A DNA stretch of 64,000 nt, taken from the NCBI GenBank assembly GCA_030271625.1, contig JARXKN010000001.1, forward strand, positions 248,001 to 312,000, written 5' to 3'. This document shows, one piece after another, positions 17,984 through 26,457 of the stretch. The notes under the pieces were generated by a model. That model was not told where the DNA came from. It worked only from the letters and a program-made list of their open reading frames with translations, and made no database searches. A program made the position numbers and the translations under genes. The DNA comes from Patescibacteria group bacterium (GTDB taxonomy: Bacteria > Patescibacteriota > Saccharimonadia > Saccharimonadales > UBA4665). The first letter of the stretch is position 1. The number at the start of each line of letters is the position of its first letter.

Positions 17984-18376
17984 ATGTATATCCTGACCCT
18001 TCGCACCGACAACCCAGAAGCCGAAATTGGTTTATATAAAGATACCGCCCAGATTAGCTACCAAACATGGCAGGCCCATCGACAATTAGCCGAAACGCTA
18101 CATCTAAGAATCCAGGAAGTTTTGAACGCCCAGAGCCTTAGCTTAAAAGACTTACGTGGTCTAGTAGTCTACCAAGGTCCGGGAAGCTTTACCGGTCTAC
18201 GCATTGGCATCACGGTCGCTAATGCCTTAGCCGACAGTTTAACAATTCCTATCTGTGGTCAGCTGGGTGAAGACTGGCGTGAGGCCGGAGCAGCCCGAAT
18301 TATCGCTGGCGCGTCAGATAAGATTGTACTGCCTGAGTACGGCGCTCTGCCTAATATTACCGCGCCCAAAAAGTAG
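17984..18376 (+). CDS. tsaB: TsaB-like protein, N-terminal domain only
   Basis: A 130-residue protein that matches the first domain of TsaB: a beta start (M-Y-I-L-T-L-R-T-D-N), a helix with H-R-Q-L-A-E-T-L, and the hallmark G-P-G-S-F-T-G-L-R-I-G near 65-75. Usual TsaB is about 220-230 residues; the C-terminal ASKHA half is missing and replaced by a short tail. TsaB is a scaffold that dimerises with TsaD through the N-terminal domain, so a half-size form could still work. No frameshifted remainder is seen downstream. It follows tsaE. Confidence 0.82.
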   Translation: MYILTLRTDNPEAEIGLYKDTAQISYQTWQAHRQLAETLHLRIQEVLNAQSLSLKDLRGLVVYQGPGSFTGLRIGITVANALADSLTIPICGQLGEDWREAGAARIIAGASDKIVLPEYGALPNITAPKK

Positions 18377-18492
18377 GTTCACACAGCTAGATTGTAATAA
18401 GTTGAAGCGGTTGACTCTCCGTAAATTACGCCTATAGTTAAAGCTACTAGAGTTCCAAATAAAAACCCAAAATAAAACCAAAAGGATCTTTA

Positions 18493-19623
18493 ATGTCTGA
18501 TCGACTACGACTCGGTCTCGATAACCCAGCTTTCCAGGGGCGGCTACGTCAGCCTCAAGCTCGGTTTGTGACGCCGGTGCGCGGGCCGGTCAGACAGCCT
18601 TTTGGTCATCCGGTGGCGCTGCCGGCAATTCCAAAGCCGGTTGCAATTCAGGCTCAGCCTACACCAGCCACCCTGTTGCGACCGATGATGACAGATGTGC
18701 GTCCGGTCACTAAGCTCAAGCCAGTAGCAGTAGCAAAACCAGTCGTACACCCAGCTCAACAACTGCCAATAAACGACTTTAAAGTGATTGCGCCGCAGCC
18801 GTTTGCTCAGCCGGCCCATCCTAAACAACAGCAGTCGGTAGTATTGCGTCGTCAGGCGGTACGTAATCCGTCCGCACCTTTGTTAGCCCAGGCCCAAGCT
18901 CAAGCCCAAGCTCAAGCGTCAGCGCCAGCTAAGCACAGCAAACTCCAATACGCTTTAGTTGGCATGGCCGTGTTTGTGTTCGGCATTGGGGTATTTGTTA
19001 GCTTAATTACCCTCAAGACAAACAAGGCCGCCGTCACTCAAGTAGCGGCGATATCAGCTCACGCCCAGCAGGCCGATGGAACTGCTGCTCCCGATTCACC
19101 ACCAACTGAGACCAAGCCAACTACTAGCACCATGGCCAGCTATACGGTCGCGCCGGACTTGCCACGTCAAATTATTATTCCTAAGTTGTATGTCTATGCT
19201 CGGGTACGTCCGATGGGCGTAAATACCAAGAACGAACTCCAAGCTCCTGGCAATATCTTTGATGCCGGCTGGTACAACGCCAGTGCCAAGCCCGGCAGTG
19301 GCGCTGGTAGTGGGGCGATGCTGATTGACGGCCATGTTCACGGCCCTAGTTTGCCGGGCGTCTTTGCGAAGATCAAAACATTAGTCGCTGGTGACGCCAT
19401 GCAGATTGTCCGGGGTGATGGAAAAATATTTAACTACAGCGTGGTAAAGACCCAGAATGTTGAGGCTGCTAACTTAGATATCGGAGCCGCTTTAACCGCA
19501 GCTACCCCCGGTAAAGCAGCCCTTAATCTGATTACTTGTGGCGGCCCATACGACAAAGCCAGTGGCGAATACACCCAGCGGACCATTGTCTATGCCGTGC
19601 AGTCCGATTTGACCGCCAATTAG
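18493..19623 (+). CDS. Sortase family transpeptidase with long proline-rich N-terminus
   Basis: A 376-residue protein. Residues 1-150 are cytoplasmic-type, rich in Pro, Gln, Ala and Val, with an Ala-Gln repeat near 133-142. A transmembrane helix lies at about 153-177, then a linker, and a sortase domain from about 215. The catalytic residues are visible: His near 281 (I-D-G-H), Cys near 349 (L-I-T-C-G-G) and Arg near 363 (T-Q-R). It resembles class E/F sortases of actinobacteria. No LPXTG-type substrate was found among the surface proteins in this window. A ribosome site AAAGGA lies 6 bases before the start. Confidence 0.87.
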   Translation: MSDRLRLGLDNPAFQGRLRQPQARFVTPVRGPVRQPFGHPVALPAIPKPVAIQAQPTPATLLRPMMTDVRPVTKLKPVAVAKPVVHPAQQLPINDFKVIAPQPFAQPAHPKQQQSVVLRRQAVRNPSAPLLAQAQAQAQAQASAPAKHSKLQYALVGMAVFVFGIGVFVSLITLKTNKAAVTQVAAISAHAQQADGTAAPDSPPTETKPTTSTMASYTVAPDLPRQIIIPKLYVYARVRPMGVNTKNELQAPGNIFDAGWYNASAKPGSGAGSGAMLIDGHVHGPSLPGVFAKIKTLVAGDAMQIVRGDGKIFNYSVVKTQNVEAANLDIGAALTAATPGKAALNLITCGGPYDKASGEYTQRTIVYAVQSDLTAN

Positions 19624-19767
19624 CAGACAGCGTATATTTACTTGTAGGTACTTTTGTACCCTAGTTACCGATATATAAATCTATAGATAAATCCTGACCG
19701 GCCGAACTAGTGAAGTGATAGCGATTGTTCCGGCGTTCAGTTTTTCCACCACAGAAAGGTCATCAGC

Positions 19768-21279
19768 ATGATTATAAGTGCCGTGCTTGCTGTAATCGGC
19801 CTGGTTATTGGCTTTGGTGCCAATGCTGCCGTTACCAAGCAAAAACAGGGCTCCGCCCAAGATAAAGCCGACAAAGAATTGGCCAAAGCTAAGAAAGAAG
19901 CCGAACGCTTAGTTGAAAAAGCCCGCGAAGAATCCAACCGCGCCTTAGACGAAAGCCGCCGCGAAGAACAAGCCCGCCGCAATGAAGTTAAAGACCTCGA
20001 ACAACGCTTAGTTAAGCGTGAGGAAAATTTAGATCGCAAACTCGATGAGCTCGATAAGCGCAACGAAAACCTTCGCAAGGGCGAAGACGAAGTTGAAGCG
20101 CTCAAGAACGAAATTCGTGATATCCGGGTTAAACAACAAGAAAAGCTAGAAAAGATTGCCAAATTATCAAGTAAGGAAGCTGCTGAAAAATTAATGCAGA
20201 TGACCGAGCGTGACATTCGCAATGACCTCACCGGTTTAGTTAACAAACTGCAGAATGAAGCCCGCGAAAATGCTGATGAGCAAGCGGCGCTCATTATTAC
20301 CACCGCTATGGAGCGCATGGCTAGCGAAGTTACTGCCGAGCGCACCATTACCAGTGTGAAGCTGGAAGAAGAAGAAATGAAGGGTCGCCTGATTGGTAAA
20401 GAGGGTCGTAATATCCAAGCCTTACAGCGCGCCACTGGCGTCGACATCATGGTTGACGATACTCCTGGTTACATTGTGCTGTCATGTTTTGACCCGGTTC
20501 GTCGCGAGGTAGCTCGTCAGGCGATTGAAATGCTCATTAAAGACGGTCGTATCCACCCCGGTCGTATCGAAGAAATTGTTGAAAAGGCCCAAAAGAACGT
20601 CGAAAAAGATGTGGTGCGGGCTGGTGAAGATGCCGCCAGGGAAGTTGGCATTATCGGCATTCCTAAAGAAATCCTGCATTTATTGGGTGAGCTGCGTTAC
20701 CGTACCAGCTACGGCCAGAACGTTTTAAAGCACTCGACTGAGATGGCTCATATCGCTGGCATGATTGCTGAAGAAGTTGGCGCCAATGTTAAAACTGCCA
20801 AATACGCTGCCTTAGTGCACGACCTCGGTAAAGCTTTGACCCACAAGATGGAAGGCAAACACCACCACATTTCTGGTGAGATGTTGCGCAAGTACGGCGC
20901 CCCAGAAGAGATTGCTCTGGCAGCCGAACAGCACCATGATGACGTCGAAGCTACTAGTGTCGAAGCTTTAATCATTCGCACGGTTGATGCTATTAGTGCG
21001 GCCCGTCCTGGTGCCCGCAATATTAGTGCCGAAAACTTCGGTGACCGTATGCGTGACCTAGAAAATGTCGCTAATAGCTTCCCCGGTATCGAAAAAGCCT
21101 ACGCCATTAGTGCTGGTCGTGAAGTCCGGGTCTTTGTCCGCCCGCAGCATATTGATGACCTCAGCGCCATCAAGCTTGCTCGCGACATTGCCACCAAGAT
21201 AGAATCGACCATGCAATACCCCGGTACCATCAAGGTCAACGTCATCCGTGAAACCCGTGCTATTGAGTTCGCTAAGTAG
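19768..21279 (+). CDS. rny: Ribonuclease Y
   Basis: A 503-residue membrane-anchored endoribonuclease. It has an N-terminal transmembrane helix (about 2-22), a long charged coiled coil (about 30-190), a KH domain with L-I-G-K-E-G-R-N-I-Q (about 205-265) and an HD domain with L-V-H-D-L-G-K-A near 347-355. RNase Y begins mRNA decay at the membrane. It has a ribosome site (AAAGGT, 7 bases before ATG). A YmdB-type phosphodiesterase, its usual neighbour in Firmicutes, lies three genes downstream. Confidence 0.97.
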   Translation: MIISAVLAVIGLVIGFGANAAVTKQKQGSAQDKADKELAKAKKEAERLVEKAREESNRALDESRREEQARRNEVKDLEQRLVKREENLDRKLDELDKRNENLRKGEDEVEALKNEIRDIRVKQQEKLEKIAKLSSKEAAEKLMQMTERDIRNDLTGLVNKLQNEARENADEQAALIITTAMERMASEVTAERTITSVKLEEEEMKGRLIGKEGRNIQALQRATGVDIMVDDTPGYIVLSCFDPVRREVARQAIEMLIKDGRIHPGRIEEIVEKAQKNVEKDVVRAGEDAAREVGIIGIPKEILHLLGELRYRTSYGQNVLKHSTEMAHIAGMIAEEVGANVKTAKYAALVHDLGKALTHKMEGKHHHISGEMLRKYGAPEEIALAAEQHHDDVEATSVEALIIRTVDAISAARPGARNISAENFGDRMRDLENVANSFPGIEKAYAISAGREVRVFVRPQHIDDLSAIKLARDIATKIESTMQYPGTIKVNVIRETRAIEFAK

Positions 21280-21282
21280 ACT

Positions 21283-21876
21283 ATGGCGGCCGAAATTGAA
21301 GCCAAGTTCCTAAACATCGATCACGATGTATTACGGCTAAAACTTCAGGAAGTGGGGGCTGAACTCAAGCAGCCCATGCGTTTAATGCGCCGGACGCTAT
21401 ACGACTTTCCTGACAAGCGGCTACATAAAGCTAATGGTGGCCGGCTGCGTATCCGTGATGAAGGAACTAAAATAACTTTTACCTACAAAGCTGGCGGCGA
21501 TGGCGAGTATGCTGAAGAACATGAAACCGTTGTCAGCTCGTACGAGGACACGGCTCAGATTGTCGAAGCCATCGGCATGGTGCCGTTTACAACGCAGCAC
21601 ACTAAACGCGAAACCTGGCACCTCAATGATGCCGAAGTCGTGCTAGATATCTGGCCATGGCTCAACCCTTACATCGAGATTGAGGGCGCTACTGAAGCAG
21701 CTATTCAGGACTGTGCTCGTACTTTAGGTCTTAGCTGGGATGACGCCTTTTTTGGTAGCGCCGACACGGCGTATCGCCAACAGTATCCGGGCATGAGCCT
21801 AGCAGACACTATTGGTTCTGTGGAAGAACTGCGATTTGAAGGACCGATGCCAGAGTGGCTGGTCGAGCGGCAATAA
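21283..21876 (+). CDS. CYTH domain protein (class IV adenylate cyclase/triphosphatase-like)
   Basis: A 197-residue protein with the CYTH signature E-I-E-A-K-F at residues 4-9, later Arg and Lys strands (L-R-I-R-D-E-G, T-F-T-Y-K) and acidic strand ends (V-V-L-D-I-W-P, Y-I-E-I-E-G). CYTH proteins bind triphosphates with divalent metal and act as adenylate cyclase, thiamine triphosphatase or tripolyphosphatase; which one applies cannot be told. Being 3 bases after rny and close to a cyclic-nucleotide phosphodiesterase family gene makes a nucleotide-signalling role worth considering. Confidence 0.85.
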   Translation: MAAEIEAKFLNIDHDVLRLKLQEVGAELKQPMRLMRRTLYDFPDKRLHKANGGRLRIRDEGTKITFTYKAGGDGEYAEEHETVVSSYEDTAQIVEAIGMVPFTTQHTKRETWHLNDAEVVLDIWPWLNPYIEIEGATEAAIQDCARTLGLSWDDAFFGSADTAYRQQYPGMSLADTIGSVEELRFEGPMPEWLVERQ

Positions 21877-21937
21877 CTAATTGTTAAAGTCTCATTAAGT
21901 TTGGGCTAAATGTTTTGCCCTGCGACTGCGTAGATTC

Positions 21938-21943
21938 TACGAT
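21938..21943 (+). promoter_or_regulatory. -10 box for the 81-residue protein gene
   Basis: TACGAT ending 6 bases before ATG 21950, in a 73-base gap after the CYTH gene. Confidence 0.4.
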
Positions 21944-21949
21944 GAGGCT

Positions 21950-22195
21950 ATGCAACAGCAGCTCAACGAACTAGCTATCCGAATCTTCAGTTACTTTGAT
22001 CAACGTTTTAGAAGTGTTGATAACCGTTTCCGTAAACAGGACCGTCACATCGACGGGTTATACAGCTTAATAGACAGTTACGCCAAGCAGCTGGAGATTA
22101 AGGAACAGCAAAACCGAGCTGACGACGATCGGGTAGCTCGGTTAGAAAATTGGGTAGAACGACTGGCGCTGCAGTCTAGTTCGAAGGTGCAATAA
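21950..22195 (+). CDS. Small helical protein, unrecognised
   Basis: An 81-residue, strongly charged, fully helical protein with coiled-coil character and two similar stretches (R-I-F-S-Y-F-D-Q-R-F-R and later D-N-R-F-R-K-Q-D). It has no membrane segment. It resembles small phage-like or cytoplasmic coiled-coil proteins but no family is recognised. The TAA stop directly precedes the GTG start of the next small gene, so the pair is probably translated together. Confidence 0.65.
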   Translation: MQQQLNELAIRIFSYFDQRFRSVDNRFRKQDRHIDGLYSLIDSYAKQLEIKEQQNRADDDRVARLENWVERLALQSSSKVQ

Positions 22196-22462
22196 GTGGC
22201 TGCTATCGAACCTAATAAAGCGGCGGTGCTGAAAGCAGTTATTGAAGATATTGACCAACTCTTAACCGACGCCAACAAAGATCTTCGACAGCTCAACGGC
22301 ATCGCCCGCGTTCTGAAAGTTCACAAGGGTGCCGGTAATATTAGCGCCTTACACTATACTGTAGATCAGGAACGGCTACAGCGCACCATCAACAAATGCA
22401 AGCTGCTGCTCATAACGCTACTGCAACAACGTCAGCGAGCCGTCGACCTACTTAAGGAGTGA
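22196..22462 (+). CDS. Small helical protein, unrecognised
   Basis: An 88-residue helical protein starting with GTG directly after the stop of its neighbour. It has no membrane segment and is rich in Leu, Lys, Gln and Asp. Its TGA stop overlaps the GTG start of the YmdB-like gene, so it sits in a tight translational chain with a metal-dependent phosphodiesterase. Function is unknown; an accessory role to that enzyme or to RNase Y is only a guess. Confidence 0.65.
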   Translation: MAAIEPNKAAVLKAVIEDIDQLLTDANKDLRQLNGIARVLKVHKGAGNISALHYTVDQERLQRTINKCKLLLITLLQQRQRAVDLLKE

Positions 22463-23259
22463 CAGTGAAAATTTTATATGTGGGCGATATCATGGGAGAA
22501 ACCGGTATTGAGGTCGTGGAAAAGCTTTTACCAGCACTTCGAGCCGAAAAAGCGGTCGATGTTGTTATTGCTCAGGCAGAAAACGTCACTGCCGGCCGCG
22601 GCATCTCCTTAGCTGACTTGGCACGCCTGCAAGCCGCCGGTGTTGATGCCTTTACTGGCGGGAATCATATCTTTGATGCCAAGGAAATTTACCCGGCTCT
22701 AAATGACCCAGCCGTGCCCATCACTCGGCCAGCAAACTATCCAGCCGGGACGCCAGGGCTAGGTCACAAGTATCTTGAAACCACCAAAGGCAAAGTTTTG
22801 ATAATTAGTTTGCTGGGGCAAATTGTTGGCAAGCAGGCCAGCCAGCCATTAGACAATCCGCTCAAAGTAGTTGATGCAATTTTAGCTGCCGAAGCGGAAA
22901 CACCTAAAGCGGCGACGATAGTAAACTTTCACGGCGATTTCAGTAGCGAAAAAGTCATTATTGGCCACTATCTAGATGGCCGAGCTACCGCTGTAATTGG
23001 CGATCATTGGCATATCCCCACCGCCGACGCTCGACTGCTACCCAAAAAGACCGCTCATATTACCGATGTTGGTATGTGTGGGGCGCTTGATTCCAGCCTC
23101 GGGGTGACATTTGCGAGCGTCATACCTCGCTGGCGTGATGGCCTCCAGACACGGAACATCCTTGAAACCAGTGGCCAGCGTCAGTTCAATGCTGTCCTGG
23201 TAACGGCGACCGAGCAGGGTGTAGCCAGTACTATCGAGCAGATTCAGCGCACGATTTAG
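22459..23259 (+). CDS. YmdB-type metallophosphoesterase (TIGR00282 family)
   Basis: A 266-residue protein with the family's metal-binding motifs: V-G-D-I-M-G-E (about 7-13), A-E-N-V-T-A-G-R-G (about 39-47), G-G-N-H-I-F-D (about 71-77), N-F-H-G-D (about 154-158), G-D-H-W-H-I-P and a final D-V-G-M-C-G. YmdB of Bacillus is a cyclic-nucleotide phosphodiesterase affecting biofilm and sporulation genes and is coded next to rny. The same link here, with two small genes between, suggests a conserved partnership. It starts with GTG. Confidence 0.92.
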   Translation: MTVKILYVGDIMGETGIEVVEKLLPALRAEKAVDVVIAQAENVTAGRGISLADLARLQAAGVDAFTGGNHIFDAKEIYPALNDPAVPITRPANYPAGTPGLGHKYLETTKGKVLIISLLGQIVGKQASQPLDNPLKVVDAILAAEAETPKAATIVNFHGDFSSEKVIIGHYLDGRATAVIGDHWHIPTADARLLPKKTAHITDVGMCGALDSSLGVTFASVIPRWRDGLQTRNILETSGQRQFNAVLVTATEQGVASTIEQIQRTI

Positions 23260-23301
23260 CCAGCGTAGCTTTTGACACTGGCAATTTAAGCTAAGGTTGG
23301 G

Positions 23302-23307
23302 TATAAT
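23302..23307 (+). promoter_or_regulatory. -10 box for tRNA-Pro
   Basis: A perfect TATAAT, 22 bases before the tRNA. It is followed by CACCCC, as is the box of the tRNA-His gene (TATAATCACCCC in both). Confidence 0.6.
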
Positions 23308-23329
23308 CACCCCTTGTAGCACACGGCCA

Positions 23330-23406
<77 letters not shown>

Positions 23407-23408
23407 GT

Positions 23409-23445
23409 GAAAAACGACTAGTCCAAACTAGTCGTTTTTCTTTTT
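23409..23445 (+). terminator. Intrinsic terminator after tRNA-Pro
   Basis: Arms of 13 bases (AAAAACGACTAGT with ACTAGTCGTTTTT) around a short CCAA loop, followed by CTTTTT. Confidence 0.9.
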
Positions 23446-23492
23446 AGATAGTTCCGGTAAGAAAAATAATAAAGCGTACAATAGGTGACAGT

Positions 23493-24128
23493 ATGTCGAT
23501 TATCCGTTTTCTGCTGGCCGTCGCCGCTGTCTTTAGTTTGCTGGTTGCTAGCGAGCTATATTGGCGAACGCACAAACAACACGGTGAGCTCAGTCGCAAG
23601 TTTATCCATATTACGGTTGGCAGTTTTGTGGCCGTCTGGCCCTTCTTCTTAAGCTGGGGCCAAATTCAGATTTTGAGTCTTGCTTTCTTATTGGTGGTCT
23701 CGGCTTCAAAGTATCTTAAGATCTTTCAGGCCATTCATAGTGTGCAGCGTCCTACCTGGGGTGAGCTCTTCTTTTCGGCCGCCGTTGGCCTAACCACACT
23801 GGCAACCCAAAATAAATACCTATTTGCGGCCGCCTTACTTCAGATGAGCCTGGCTGATGGATTGGCGGCCATTATTGGAACCCGCTATGGCAAGGGCAAT
23901 CAGTATTTCATAGGAGGGCACGCTAAGAGCTTGGCAGGCACGGCAACATTTGTAGTGGTGTCGCTCGGAATACTATTAATCTATGGCTTAACTGCCGGCG
24001 TTACCCTGCAACCCTACGTTTTATTAACAATTGCTTTTAGTACGGCGGCGCTCGAAAATGTCGGCCTATTTGGCTTCGACAATCTGTTAGTGCCGGTATT
24101 TGTGGCAGTAGCCCTCAAGGCTTACTAG
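23493..24128 (+). CDS. Diacylglycerol/polyprenol kinase-like membrane protein
   Basis: A 211-residue integral membrane protein with six or seven hydrophobic segments. Motifs of the polyprenol/phytol kinase and CDP-diglyceride synthase-like family are visible: R-K-F-I-H-I-T-V-G near 36-44, S-L-A-D-G-L-A-A-I-I-G near 118-128 and K-S-L-A-G-T near 145-150. Such enzymes phosphorylate lipid alcohols with CTP or ATP. In a cell with reduced lipid synthesis it may recycle undecaprenol or a host-derived lipid. A TACAAT box lies 10 bases before the ATG. Its stop shares CTAG with the convergent ATPase gene. Confidence 0.82.
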   Translation: MSIIRFLLAVAAVFSLLVASELYWRTHKQHGELSRKFIHITVGSFVAVWPFFLSWGQIQILSLAFLLVVSASKYLKIFQAIHSVQRPTWGELFFSAAVGLTTLATQNKYLFAAALLQMSLADGLAAIIGTRYGKGNQYFIGGHAKSLAGTATFVVVSLGILLIYGLTAGVTLQPYVLLTIAFSTAALENVGLFGFDNLLVPVFVAVALKAY

Positions 24129-25957
24129 AGGTTACCGGTACGAGCGCGCAGGGCATTAAAGATCACTATGACGTCGACAACTTCTTGAGCGAGCGCACCG
24201 GTTAATGGTGAGAACTTGCCGGTGGCAAATAAGGCCATGAGCAGTAAGCTAAGCCCGATACCAATTAAAATACTCTGACGGGCAATGCCAAAAGTACGCT
24301 TGGCGATAGCGTAAGCCGTAGCTACCCGACTAATATCGTCTTGTAGAATGACGATGTCAGCCGACTCACTAGCGGCCGTGCTGCCACCAGCGCCGAGAGC
24401 GATACCAACATCGGCCGCGGTCAAAACCGGGGCATCATTGATGCCATCACCAACAAAGACTACTGGGCGAGCGGTAATAGCTTCAATCACCCGCAACTTA
24501 TCAGCTGGCAGAGCTTCGGCATGCACGGCTTTTATGCCGAGCGTCTTGCCGACAGCAGTAGCGGCAGCCAAATTGTCACCGGTAACTAGTAAGAAGTTTT
24601 TAAGACCTAATTGCTTCAAGCGGTTTAGGGTGTTTGCACTGTTATCACGCAGCGCGTCGCTAAAGCTAATAACGCCTGCCAGTTCAGTACCGACTGCTAC
24701 ATAAACAGCAGTTTGCGTTATGGAACTGTGTTTGAATTTAGCAGGGATAGCGATACCGTGATCAATCAATAAGTTATAGCGACCAACCAGTATTTGACGG
24801 CCCTTCAAACTAGCCAGTAAACCACGACCGGCTATTTCCTTAACGTGCTTGGCTTTACTGACAGCTAATTTTGATTCAGCGGCGTAGCGGACGATTGCCT
24901 TGGCTACGACATGGTTAGAGTTTTGCTCTAAGCTGGCGGCCAGTCCAACAACTTCCGACTTTTCGAAGCTGTTGAAGGTAGTGACGGCAGTAACGGTAAG
25001 ACGACCACTGGTTAAGGTGCCAGTTTTATCAAAGGCAACAGTTTCAGCTTCGGCTAAGCGTTCTAATGCTGAGCCAGTTTTAACAACAATACCAAATTTA
25101 CTGGCTCGACTCATGCCACTAATCAGCGCAATCGGGGCGGCTAAGAGCAGCGGGCAGGGCGTGGCAACCACAATAACTTCCAGGAAGCGGATAGCTTGGC
25201 CGGTAACTGCCCAGACGGCACCAGCAATTGCAAAGGCGGCAATTGTAAAGGGAATACTGTAGCGCTCAGCTAAACGGACAAAAGGGGCCTGCGAAGCGGC
25301 GGCGCTGCGTACCAGCTTGATAATCTGCTGGTATTGGCTGTCGGCGGCGCTGGCCACAGCTTGAGCCGTGAGGACGCCATCGCTGTTGATACTACCGCTC
25401 AGTAAGGTATCGCCGACGGTTTTCGCAATCGGCAGGCTTTCGCCCGTTAAGCTTGATTCATCCATACTGGCACTGCCATCAAGGATGACGGCATCGACCG
25501 GAACTAACTCGCCAGGTTTGATAATAATTTTGTCACCAATTCGTAGCTGGCTGACGCGGACAGTCACCGTTTTACGATTCTTAAGCAAGTGGGCCTGCTG
25601 CGGAGCTTTTCGTAGTAGGCTGTCTAGTTCTCGGCGGGCACGGTGCTCGGCGTAGTTTTCTAAGGCTTCACCACCGGTCAGCATGAGTACAATTACTAAG
25701 GCCGCCCAATATTGTCCGAGAATAACCGAGACAATAATGGCTGTCGCTGCCAAGATATCAATGCCATAGCTACCAGTCCGAATATCCTCTACCATGCCGT
25801 ACAGCAGCGGCATCGTGGCAATTAGCGCGGCGCTGCTAACAAGCCACTTGGCTGCTAGATGGTGACCGAGTATATACAGACCTAAGCCAATCAGAGCGCT
25901 AATGACGGCAAAACCGAAAAGTTTGTATTGGCGTAGAAAGCCGCGGATATTTTTCAT
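24125..25957 (-). CDS. P1B-type heavy-metal transporting ATPase
   Basis: A 610-residue P-type ATPase without an N-terminal HMA metal-binding domain. It has the A-domain T-G-E-S (about 170-174), phosphorylation site D-K-T-G-T (Asp near 308), G-D-G-I-N-D near 503-508 and about eight membrane helices. The sixth-helix metal motif reads T-P-C-P, not C-P-C, and the P1B HP locus reads N-H-V. It exports or imports a metal ion, but these changes prevent assigning copper, zinc or cobalt. An AAGGAA ribosome site precedes the start. Confidence 0.93.
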   Translation of the reverse strand: MKNIRGFLRQYKLFGFAVISALIGLGLYILGHHLAAKWLVSSAALIATMPLLYGMVEDIRTGSYGIDILAATAIIVSVILGQYWAALVIVLMLTGGEALENYAEHRARRELDSLLRKAPQQAHLLKNRKTVTVRVSQLRIGDKIIIKPGELVPVDAVILDGSASMDESSLTGESLPIAKTVGDTLLSGSINSDGVLTAQAVASAADSQYQQIIKLVRSAAASQAPFVRLAERYSIPFTIAAFAIAGAVWAVTGQAIRFLEVIVVATPCPLLLAAPIALISGMSRASKFGIVVKTGSALERLAEAETVAFDKTGTLTSGRLTVTAVTTFNSFEKSEVVGLAASLEQNSNHVVAKAIVRYAAESKLAVSKAKHVKEIAGRGLLASLKGRQILVGRYNLLIDHGIAIPAKFKHSSITQTAVYVAVGTELAGVISFSDALRDNSANTLNRLKQLGLKNFLLVTGDNLAAATAVGKTLGIKAVHAEALPADKLRVIEAITARPVVFVGDGINDAPVLTAADVGIALGAGGSTAASESADIVILQDDISRVATAYAIAKRTFGIARQSILIGIGLSLLLMALFATGKFSPLTGALAQEVVDVIVIFNALRARTGNL

Positions 25958-26058
25958 CTAGTGTTCCTTATTACAGATTACAAATAGTATATCAGTCCAC
26001 GAGCCCGAACAGTTACATAACACTAGCCGCACTGCTATACTTGAGAAACTAATTACGC

Positions 26059-26457
26059 ATGAAAAATTTATTACCTAGTCTTACGAACTCCGCTAAAGGG
26101 CGCTATTTGCTGGTCGGGGGCACGGTGTATGTCATCGAGCTACTGGTAATCGTTATGGCTCAGCATCTGGGAGCCAGTTCAGTGGCGGCCGTGGCGATTA
26201 GTTTTTGGGTCGGGCTAGTTATCTCATTTATTCTGCAAAAATTAGTTACCTTTAACGATCGCCGCACCCATCATAAAGTCCTACTGCCACAGGTACTGGC
26301 GGTAACGGTACTGGTGCTATGGAACTTTGGCTTTACTATCTTGGTAACAAAGTTACTAACCAGCATCGCCCCCGTTATTACTCGAACCATAGCGCTATTG
26401 ATAACAACCATTTGGAACTTCTATTTGTATAAGACGCGGATATTTAAGCAACCGTGA
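26059..26457 (+). CDS. GtrA family membrane protein
   Basis: A 132-residue protein with four transmembrane helices, typical of GtrA-like flippase or accessory proteins for lipid-linked sugars. The family start (R-Y-L-L-V-G-G) and the middle Q-K-L-V-T-F-N-D-R are visible, and the end N-F-Y-L-Y-K-T-R-I-F is characteristic. The TGA stop overlaps the GTG start of a large membrane glycosyltransferase-like gene, which suggests the two work on the same glycan. A TATACT box lies 17 bases upstream of the ATG. Confidence 0.88.
   Translation: MKNLLPSLTNSAKGRYLLVGGTVYVIELLVIVMAQHLGASSVAAVAISFWVGLVISFILQKLVTFNDRRTHHKVLLPQVLAVTVLVLWNFGFTILVTKLLTSIAPVITRTIALLITTIWNFYLYKTRIFKQP

Noticed and set aside
18877-18915. 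Possible CRISPR-like repeat
   Set aside because: Units are 6-12 bases, contiguous and coding; no spacers and no cas genes in the window.
18889-18918. Short tandem repeat in the sortase gene coding for an Ala-Gln run
   Set aside because: It is a low-complexity part of a proline/glutamine-rich tail; it stays in frame and needs no special explanation.
19737-20450. Long open frame on the minus strand inside rny (237 codons)
   Set aside because: It mirrors the charged coiled-coil coding sequence of RNase Y; its Ser/Leu/Arg-rich product is the expected complement of a Glu/Lys/Ala-rich coiled coil.
23272-23277. TTGACA upstream of tRNA-Pro as its -35 box
   Set aside because: It lies 24 bases from the TATAAT, too far for a normal promoter spacer.
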